Part shown: positions 1 to 4,761 of the stretch, in pieces
Layout of the letters: each line of letters begins with the position of its first letter
How positions within the stretch are numbered: position 1 is the stretch's first letter
Assembly: GCA_900544635.1 (NCBI GenBank)
Contig: UQVV01000067.1
Span: 1 to 8,705, forward strand
Length of the DNA stretch: 8,705 bases
Direction of reading: 5' to 3'
From: an uncultured Cloacibacillus sp.
GTDB taxonomy: Bacteria > Synergistota > Synergistia > Synergistales > Synergistaceae
The notes under the pieces: generated by a model
Told to the model about the DNA's origin: nothing
Database searches by the model: none
What the model saw: the letters and a program-made list of their open reading frames with translations, nothing else
Program-made: the position numbers and the translations under genes

Positions 1-1170
1 GAAGTAGCAGCTTTTCAGCAGCTCCGCCATCTGCGCGGGGGTGATTCTGCGCGGGTTCGAGCCGGTGCATGCGTCGCCCACTGCGAGCTCCGCCACTCGC
101 GGCAGCTTCTCCATAAACTCCTTCTCGTCGATTATGCCGCCCTCGTAGTCCTTTATGCGCGACGGTATGTCCAGCTCCGCGTTCATCTCGTTGACGCGAT
201 TGACGAGAGCTTCCACCAGCTCCGCCGTCGTTTCGCCCTTCAGGTGAATGAAGCGCGCTATCTGCGCGTAGCGCTCCGCGGCCTCCGGCTCTCCGGCGTT
301 GAAGCGGATGACCTTCGGCAGATACATCGCGTTCGCCGCGCCGTGGACTATGTGGCCGCCGCTGAAAGCCGCGCCCGTCTTGTGTGCCATAGAGTGCGTG
401 ATGCCGAGCAGAGCGTTCGAGAAGGCCATGCCCGCAAGGCACTGCGCGTCGTGCATCTTGTCGCGCGCGGCCATGTCTCCGTTGTACGACGCTGCGAGGT
501 TCGCGCTGATCAGCTCTATCGCGTGCAGCGCAAGCGGGTCGGTGTACTCGCAGTGCATTGTCGAGACGTAGGCCTCAATCGCGTGCGTCAGAGCGTCCAT
601 GCCGGTGTGCGCCGTCAGCTTCTTCGGCATCGTCTCAGCCAGCTCGGGGTCGACGATCGCCACGTCCGGCGTGATGTTGAAGTCAGCGAGCGGATATTTG
701 ACGCCCTTCGCGTCGTCGGTGATGACGGAGAATGCCGTCACCTCCGTCGCGGTTCCGGAGGTCGAGGGTATAGCGCAGAAGCGCGCCTTCGTGCGCAGCG
801 TCGGGAAGTGGAACGGCACGCAGAGCTCATCGAAGCTCGTCTCCGGATATTCGTAGAAGACCCACATAGCCTTCGCCGCGTCTATCGGCGAGCCGCCGCC
901 GATCGAAACAATCCAGTCGGGCTGGAACTCGCGCATCGCGGCCGCGCCGCGCATGACCGTCTCTACCGACGGGTCGGGCTCCACGCCTTCGAAGAGGCGC
1001 ACCTCCATGCCCGCTTCTTTCAAATACTGCTCAACTTTATCGAGGAAGCCGAAGCGCTTCATGCTTCCGCCTCCGACCACCACGAACGCCTTACTGCCGC
1101 GAAGCGTGCGAAGCTCCGCGAGCGAGCCCTTTCCGTGGTAAATATCGCGCGGTAATGTGAATCTTGCCAT
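1..1170 (-). CDS. Iron-containing alcohol dehydrogenase (group III), C-terminus cut by window edge
   Basis: Group III iron-dependent alcohol dehydrogenases reduce aldehydes or oxidise alcohols with NAD(P)H in the cytoplasm, commonly as the last step of fermentation. The frame reads without a stop for 390 codons from an ATG at 1170-1168 to the window edge. Family members are about 380-400 residues, so only the tail is missing. Visible motifs are IGGGSPIDAAK (90-100, cofactor-binding Rossmann half), PSTSGTATEVT (135-145), GMDALTHAIEAYVS (190-203), GITHSMAHK (256-264), GGHIVHGAANA (271-281) and DACTGSNPR near 366-374. By analogy with FucO the four metal ligands are D192, H196, H263 and H276, all present. 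The start is supported by an AGGAGG-type ribosome binding site about 7 nt upstream. It is divergent from gpmA. Substrate (ethanol, butanol, 1,2-propanediol or other) cannot be told from sequence, so no gene symbol is given. Confidence 0.95.
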   Translation of the reverse strand, partial: MARFTLPRDIYHGKGSLAELRTLRGSKAFVVVGGGSMKRFGFLDKVEQYLKEAGMEVRLFEGVEPDPSVETVMRGAAAMREFQPDWIVSIGGGSPIDAAKAMWVFYEYPETSFDELCVPFHFPTLRTKARFCAIPSTSGTATEVTAFSVITDDAKGVKYPLADFNITPDVAIVDPELAETMPKKLTAHTGMDALTHAIEAYVSTMHCEYTDPLALHAIELISANLAASYNGDMAARDKMHDAQCLAGMAFSNALLGITHSMAHKTGAAFSGGHIVHGAANAMYLPKVIRFNAGEPEAAERYAQIARFIHLKGETTAELVEALVNRVNEMNAELDIPSRIKDYEGGIIDEKEFMEKLPRVAELAVGDACTGSNPRRITPAQMAELLKSCYF

Positions 1171-1277
1171 AATTTATCTCCTCCTGCCTCGCGCCGTCCG
1201 TTGTGCGGCACGTTCGTTATCTTGTTCACATTCATTATTTTATCCGCGCGTTCATAATTTAGTAGACACAGAAAATT

Positions 1278-1303
1278 TATATCGCTATGCCGTTATCGAT
1301 ATA
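1278..1303. repeat. Inverted repeat in the divergent intergenic region (possible operator)
   Basis: TATATCG at 1278-1284 is matched perfectly by CGATATA at 1297-1303, with a 12-nt spacer. It lies in an AT-richer stretch between the alcohol dehydrogenase start and the candidate gpmA promoter. The symmetry suits a dimeric regulator, but the half-sites match no operator I can name. A chance palindrome is possible. Confidence 0.35.
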
Positions 1304-1323
1304 TCCCCGCGCGCCGCGCAGCC

Positions 1324-1352
1324 TTGACAAGCCGCGCGCGCCGTCGCACAAT
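1324..1352 (+). promoter_or_regulatory. Candidate sigma70-type promoter for gpmA
   Basis: A perfect TTGACA (-35) at 1324-1329 is followed, after 17 nt, by CACAAT at 1347-1352, which matches the -10 consensus at 4 of 6 positions. Transcription would start near 1359, giving a leader of about 40 nt before the gpmA ATG. A GGAGGTG ribosome binding site at 1388-1394 lies 5 nt from that start codon. The spacing and the good -35 support the call; the weak -10 and lack of experiment limit it. Confidence 0.55.
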
Positions 1353-1399
1353 CTAAGCGGCATAGGTCACGACAATTCATCCGACACGGAGGTGCCGCA

Positions 1400-2149
1400 A
1401 TGCACAAGCTTGTACTGATAAGACACGGGGAAAGCTCGTGGAACAAAGAAAACCGCTTCACCGGGTGGCAGGACGTGCCGCTCTCGGACAAGGGGCTCGC
1501 CGAAGCCAAAGCCGCAGGCGAGCTTCTCAGAAAAGAGGGCTACGTCTTCGACAAGGCGTACACCTCGGTGCTGCGCCGCGCGATAAAGACGCTCTGGTGC
1601 GTGCTCGAGGAGACCGACCTTATGTGGATACCGGTCGAGAAATCATGGAAGCTCAACGAGCGCCACTACGGCGCGCTGCAGGGGCTCAACAAGGCCGAGA
1701 CCGCGGCGAAGTACGGCGACGCGCAGGTCAAGATCTGGCGCCGCAGCTACGCGACGCGCCCGCCGCTCCTTGAGCAGAGCGACGAACGCTGGCCCGGACA
1801 CGAAGCGCGCTACGCGAACATAGCGGCGGACGAGCTCCCGCTCGGCGAGTGCCTCGAAGACACCGTCGCGCGCGTCGTCCCCTACTGGGAGAACGTCATA
1901 GCCCCCGACATCCGCGGCGGCAGGCGCATAATAATCGCCGCGCACGGCAACAGCCTCCGCGCGCTCGTCAAATACCTCGACGGCGTATCCGAGCAGGACA
2001 TCGTCGAGCTCAACATCCCCACCGGCGTGCCGCTCGTCTACGAGCTCGACGACGAGCTCAAGCCCATCAAGCACTACTACCTCGGCGACGCCGAAGCGAT
2101 AGCCGCAGCGCAGGCCGCCGTCGCCAACCAGGGCAAAGCGAAGCAGTAA
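1400..2149 (+). CDS. gpmA: 2,3-bisphosphoglycerate-dependent phosphoglycerate mutase
   Basis: This glycolytic and gluconeogenic enzyme interconverts 3-phosphoglycerate and 2-phosphoglycerate in the cytoplasm through a phosphohistidine intermediate. The 249-residue product is the usual length for the dPGM family. The phosphoglycerate mutase signature [10 protein letters not shown] (6-15) carries the catalytic histidine H9. The other active-site residues follow in order: R60 in [12 protein letters not shown]87 in [14 protein letters not shown], and H182 in [14 protein letters not shown]. The substrate-binding segment RRSYATRPP (114-122) is also present. The ATG is preceded at 5 nt by a GGAGGTG ribosome binding site. 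The gene looks monocistronic: it has its own candidate promoter, a divergent neighbour upstream, and a strong terminator 27 bases after the stop. No key residue is missing and identification is secure. Confidence 0.97.
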   Translation: MHKLVLIRHGESSWNKENRFTGWQDVPLSDKGLAEAKAAGELLRKEGYVFDKAYTSVLRRAIKTLWCVLEETDLMWIPVEKSWKLNERHYGALQGLNKAETAAKYGDAQVKIWRRSYATRPPLLEQSDERWPGHEARYANIAADELPLGECLEDTVARVVPYWENVIAPDIRGGRRIIIAAHGNSLRALVKYLDGVSEQDIVELNIPTGVPLVYELDDELKPIKHYYLGDAEAIAAAQAAVANQGKAKQ

Positions 2150-2175
2150 CGCAAAAACAGCGCACAAACGCATGA

Positions 2176-2209
2176 CGCGCCCCTCCAGCAAAGGAAGGGC
2201 GCGTTTTTT
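2176..2209 (+). terminator. Intrinsic terminator after gpmA
   Basis: An 11-bp GC-rich stem with one C-A mismatch (arms 2176-2186 and 2193-2203) closes a six-base AGCAAA loop and is followed immediately by six T residues at 2204-2209. It lies 27 bases past the gpmA stop. It is a textbook Rho-independent terminator in the plus direction and separates gpmA from the secretion locus. Confidence 0.9.
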
Positions 2210-2638
2210 CATGCGCCACGCTCAGGCTTCGACGCCGCGCAAAACGCGGCCATGCCGTCGGCGCCTTATCACTTAAGCGAATATTTTTGCTTCCCCATAT
2301 CGCCGCCGCGTGTTCGCGCGCTTCGTGACGCTTTCATTGATTCTGCGCCGCCGCGTGCGCGTCATGCTTCCTTCCTTAATTGTACGAAATCCCGCGCGCG
2401 TTGTGCCGCTGGCCTCGCGACGGCGCTTGCGACGGTGCGTTTCGCCGCGCGCGATAAACCGGCGCGGAATTCTGCGTTTGAGGCCGACGGCGTGCGTTTA
2501 CCGACGGCGCGATGAACGTTACAAAACGCTAAAATTCAAAACTCCGCAAACCGTTGTACACGCCGCCGCGCATGCGCTGGAGCCTGCGCGCGCCCTTTTC
2601 GTTTATGCGCGCGCGACATTGGACGAAATTCATAAAAT
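2210..2638. other. GC-rich intergenic stretch with no convincing gene
   Basis: No open frame here has a ribosome binding site, codon pattern or recognisable product; the short frames read as arginine-rich shadows of CG-rich sequence. What can be seen is a perfect 6-bp hairpin (arms 2234-2239 and 2245-2250), a 12-nt direct repeat CGCCGCCGCGTG at 2301-2312 and 2346-2357, and several variants of GACGGYG between about 2420 and 2515. It may be the remnant of a degraded gene, but I cannot identify one. Confidence 0.5.
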
Positions 2639-2639
2639 C

Positions 2640-2648
2640 TGCTAGAAT
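2640..2648 (+). promoter_or_regulatory. Candidate extended -10 promoter for the TPS locus
   Basis: TGCTAGAAT fits an extended -10 element (TGn followed by a 5 of 6 match to TATAAT). The -35 is weak: TTGGAC at 2619-2624, 18 nt upstream. It would start a leader of about 175 nt before tpsB. A second candidate, TTGATT at 2665-2670 with TAGGAT at 2688-2693 (17-nt spacer), is also possible. Both lie where the sequence turns from CG-rich to AT-rich, as expected for a promoter region. Confidence 0.4.
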
Positions 2649-2698
2649 TCCTCCCGTTCCTGTGTTGATTTTAAATAGACGATGATATAGGATATCTT

Positions 2699-2722
2699 TT
2701 ACGCAACGTAAGCAAAATTACG
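2699..2722 (+). repeat. Three-arm inverted repeat TTACG / CGTAA / TTACG in the tpsB leader
   Basis: TTACG (2699-2703), CGTAA (2707-2711) and TTACG (2718-2722) follow each other. The middle arm can pair with either neighbour but not with both. It lies just downstream of the candidate promoters, so it could be a DNA operator or a small pair of alternative RNA hairpins. The arms are only 5 bp, so chance is a real alternative. Confidence 0.3.
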
Positions 2723-2735
2723 TGCATACTGTGCC

Positions 2736-2761
2736 GCGGCGGAGCGCAGCAGCTCCGCCGC
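2736..2761 (+). other. GC-rich hairpin in the tpsB leader
   Basis: GCGGCGGAGC (2736-2745) pairs perfectly over 10 bp with GCTCCGCCGC (2752-2761) around a six-base GCAGCA loop. No T-tract follows on either strand, so it is not a canonical terminator. It would lie in the 5' untranslated leader of tpsB, about 70 nt before the start codon, where it could affect mRNA stability or read-through. Its function is unknown. Confidence 0.6.
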
Positions 2762-2831
2762 AAAAGCAACGCCTGAGCAGCAAACGGCGCAAGCCGTGTA
2801 AATAAATAACTTCTTGATAGGAGTGTGTTAA

Positions 2832-3557
2832 GTGAAGCAGCATCATCTGGTCATCGTCACCCTAGTCTGCCTGCTCGCGCTTGCGGCGCCCCCGGCCTTC
2901 GCGGCCTCGCCGCTGCCCACCTTCGACGAGGAAGCCGTGCGCACCTACCCGCCGTACATGCGCACCGGCAAATCCGACATCGAAATCGAGCAGAAAGAAG
3001 TCAAGACCCACGAGGACTACCGCGAGGGCAACACCGGCACCGAGGAAGACCCGGCCTTCTTCATCAAATCCGTCAAACTCACCGGCTACGAGGTCCTCGA
3101 CGACAAAGGCGAGCTGCGCGCCATCCTCGAAAAATACAGCGGGCGCAGCGTCAAGGTCCGCGAGCTCCCCTCGCTCACCAACGAAATAACGGCCTACTGC
3201 CGCGAGCGCGGCTACACAATCCCGCTCGCCGTCATACCGCAGCAGGAAATCAAAGACGGCGTCCTCGAAGTCAAAATCTACGTCGCCTCCTACGACGACG
3301 TAGAGATAACCGTCAATTCCTCCGACATCTACGACAAGACGCTCGACCGCTACATCAGCTACCTCAAGCACGGCGACGTAATCACCGACCGCCGCCTTGA
3401 GACCGCGATGAACAACCTGAACGACCTTCCCGGCGTCCAGGCGCGCGCCATACTCCGCCCCGGCTCCGAGCCCGGCACCACGAAAATAGACATCGAGGTT
3501 CAGAAGCGCAAAGTCTGGAACAACTACATCTACGCCGACAACGGCGGCGGCTACTAA
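2832..3557 (+). CDS. N-terminal TpsB part: signal peptide and POTRA domains, ending at the TAA
   Basis: With standard termination this is the translated product, 241 residues. Residues 1-24 are a Sec signal peptide: basic start MKQHH, hydrophobic core VIVTLVCLLALAA, likely cleavage after AFA at 22-24. A linker rich in charged residues runs to about 75. POTRA 1 (ShlB-type POTRA_2) spans roughly 77-152, from FFIKSVKLTGYEVLD to VLEVKIYVASYDD. POTRA 2 spans roughly 157-225, including the NNLNDLPGVQARAILRPG segment typical of this family. The conserved entry to the barrel, YADNGGGY, is reached just before the stop. Alone, the fragment would be a soluble periplasmic protein able at most to bind the TpsA N-terminus, with no pore. 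The POTRA limits are estimated by eye. Confidence 0.8.
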   Translation: MKQHHLVIVTLVCLLALAAPPAFAASPLPTFDEEAVRTYPPYMRTGKSDIEIEQKEVKTHEDYREGNTGTEEDPAFFIKSVKLTGYEVLDDKGELRAILEKYSGRSVKVRELPSLTNEITAYCRERGYTIPLAVIPQQEIKDGVLEVKIYVASYDDVEITVNSSDIYDKTLDRYISYLKHGDVITDRRLETAMNNLNDLPGVQARAILRPGSEPGTTKIDIEVQKRKVWNNYIYADNGGGY

Positions 3558-4493
3558 TCGGGCCGTTACCGCTTCGGCTTCAACACCGAAATCAACAACC
3601 CCACGCGCACCGGCGATAAAATCATCGTCAGCGGAATGCTCACCGACGAAGACACGGACAACTACAGCGTCCGCTACGAGCTGCCCATAGGCGCGCGCGG
3701 CACCCGCCTCGGCTTCGCTTACAGCAAAACCAGCTACGAATTCACACCGAACTCGCTCTTCGACTCCCTCGGCGAATCCGAAGGCCTCAGCGTCTACGGC
3801 CTCACGCCGCTCTACCGCAGCAAAGCCGACCGCCTCACCTTAATATACGGCTACGACCACAGAGACATCACCGACGAATACCGCTTCCGCGAAGAGGCCA
3901 ACCGCCGCTACAACTTCGGCAGCGACAAAGATGCGAACGTCTGGCACATAGGCCTCAGCGGCAGCCGTTACGGAGTAAACCAGTTCCTCCAGTACAGCTT
4001 CATCTACTGGTACGGCGACATATCGACCGACGGCGGGGCGTACTACGACGGCGGCTACCACAAATTCACCGCGGACGTATTAAAGATATGGTACTGGGGC
4101 AAATTCAACGCGCGCGTCAGAGCCAGAGGACAGCTCGCGAGCGGCCCGCTTGACGGCAGCGAACAGTTCTTCCTCGGCGGCATCAACGGCGTCCGCGCCT
4201 ACGCCAACGGCGACGGCTACGGCGACTCCGCCTACACCGCCACCGGCGAACTGCGCTACGCGCTCGGCATACCGGGCCTCGAGCTCGCCGCCTTCGTAGA
4301 CGTCGGCGCGGCGAAAAACCTCCTTACCGACGAAATAGACCACCTCGCGGGCTGGGGCGTCGGCCTCCGCTACTCCAAGCCGAACGACTGGTACGCGCAG
4401 TTCGACTTCGCGAGAAAAATCAACGGCCTGCCCGACCGCGACGGCGGCGACGACGACTACCGCCTCTGGTTCCAGGTCTACAAGATTTTCTAG
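3558..4493 (+). pseudogene. C-terminal TpsB part: outer-membrane beta-barrel
   Basis: This stretch continues the frame after the TAA and encodes codons 243-553. It shows alternating beta-strand patterns and ends in aromatic phenylalanine (WFQVYKIF), the C-terminal signature used for Bam-dependent barrel insertion. LGGINGVRAY at codons 448-457 matches the conserved loop-6 motif of the family, usually VRGY, here VRAY; D463 of the following GDGYGD fits the usual GD after that motif. The first internal ATG is codon 269 (3636), which has no visible ribosome binding site and lies inside the barrel, so independent translation of a useful product is unlikely. Without the upstream half it lacks a signal peptide and POTRA domains. 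Confidence 0.75.
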
Positions 4494-4540
4494 GGACAAA
4501 GGGAAAACGAACGCCGCCCCGCCATGCCGCCTCGCTCTCT

Positions 4541-4590
4541 ATGTCGCCCCAGAATGCACCTGTCTGGGGCCTCCCGCAGGGAATCGTGAG
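4541..4590 (+). repeat. Structured direct repeat, copy 1, in the tpsB-tpsA spacer
   Basis: This 50-nt unit begins ATGTCGCCCC and ends AATCGTGAG. Arms GCCCCAGA (4546-4553) and TCTGGGGC (4563-4570) form a perfect 8-bp stem around a 9-nt loop. It matches copy 2 at 37 of 50 positions without gaps. No T-tract follows, so it is not a normal terminator. It lies between two genes of a likely operon, where it could act on mRNA processing, stability or partial termination. Confidence 0.75.
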
Positions 4591-4596
4591 CATCTC

Positions 4597-4646
4597 ATGT
4601 CGCCCCGTAAATTTTCTGTACGGGGCCTCCGGCAGAGAACCGTAAG
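4597..4646 (+). repeat. Structured direct repeat, copy 2, with compensatory stem changes
   Basis: This is the second 50-nt unit, 56 bases after the first. Arms GCCCCGTA (4602-4609) and TACGGGGC (4619-4626) form the same 8-bp stem and 9-nt loop. Compared with copy 1, stem pairs 6 and 7 change from A-T and G-C to G-C and T-A, so four substitutions leave pairing intact. Most other differences fall in the loop. This is direct evidence that the folded shape is what has been kept. Confidence 0.75.
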
Positions 4647-4761
4647 GCAGGCAGAGACACGCGAGACGGCACCAACCACGGGCGGGAAACCTCGATACAT
4701 AAGCCTCCCCGCACCGGCGGGGAACATACAAAATCGTAAGAGAGGAGAAAAACATAAATGA
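4597..4761 (+). CDS. Possible 54-residue basic small ORF overlapping the tpsA start (doubtful)
   Basis: An ATG at the start of repeat copy 2 opens a frame of 54 codons ending in TGA at 4759-4761. It overlaps the tpsA ATG (4758-4760) as ATGA, the arrangement seen in translational coupling. The product begins MSPRKFSVRGL and is rich in Arg and Lys, with no hydrophobic segment or domain that I recognise. The ribosome binding site is poor (GTGAG at 4586-4590). Differences between the two repeat copies are not biased to synonymous positions, so the repeat itself does not look kept for protein. The ORF may be fortuitous. Confidence 0.2.
   Translation: MSPRKFSVRGLRQRTVRQAETRETAPTTGGKPRYISLPAPAGNIQNRKRGEKHK
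4706..4723 (+). other. Third GC-rich hairpin in the tpsA leader
   Basis: TCCCCGC (4706-4712) and GCGGGGA (4717-4723) form a perfect 7-bp stem with an ACCG tetraloop. Downstream, AATCGTAAG (4732-4740) repeats the end of the two 50-nt units and leads directly into the AGAGGAG ribosome binding site (4741-4747) of tpsA. A stem this close to the ribosome binding site could influence tpsA translation. Confidence 0.5.

Larger units (their letters stand above)
2832..4493 (+). pseudogene. TpsB-family outer-membrane transporter (ShlB/FhaC/HecB type) with one in-frame TAA
   Basis: TpsB proteins are 16-stranded outer-membrane pores with two periplasmic POTRA domains that export a partner TpsA protein. 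A single frame runs from the GTG at 2832 to the TAG at 4491-4493, 553 codons, the usual TpsB length, and is broken only by TAA at codon 242 (3555-3557). The frame does not shift: POTRA homology upstream and barrel homology downstream are collinear. AGGAG at 2819-2823 lies 8 nt before the GTG. The tpsA-type partner lies 264 bases downstream on the same strand, the standard tpsB-tpsA arrangement. The stop could be a genuine nonsense mutation, a sequencing error, or a read-through site. Codon usage and reading frame after it show no decay, so any loss would be recent. The family call is secure; functional status is not. Confidence 0.85.

Noticed and set aside
244..1155. 303-codon plus-strand frame over the alcohol dehydrogenase
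   Set aside because: The minus strand encodes a complete set of Fe-ADH motifs and metal ligands; the plus frame is an Arg/His-rich shadow.
2252..2645. Two overlapping short plus-strand frames in the gpmA-tpsB gap
   Set aside because: They are arginine-rich, lack ribosome binding sites and show no domain or codon bias like the neighbouring genes.
2736..2761. Leader hairpin as an intrinsic terminator
   Set aside because: It is followed by CAAAAGC-type sequence in the plus direction and has no T-run in either direction.
3558..3635. Frameshift as the cause of the broken tpsB
   Set aside because: The frame before and after the stop is the same and the 78 bases up to the next ATG read as sensible barrel sequence, so this is a point nonsense codon, not an indel.
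4541..4646. The spacer hairpins as intrinsic terminators of tpsB
   Set aside because: Neither stem is followed by a T-tract on either strand, unlike the gpmA terminator at 2176-2209.
4706..4723. Hairpin resembling a type I-E CRISPR repeat core
   Set aside because: There is a single copy, with no regularly spaced repeats or spacers and no cas genes nearby.
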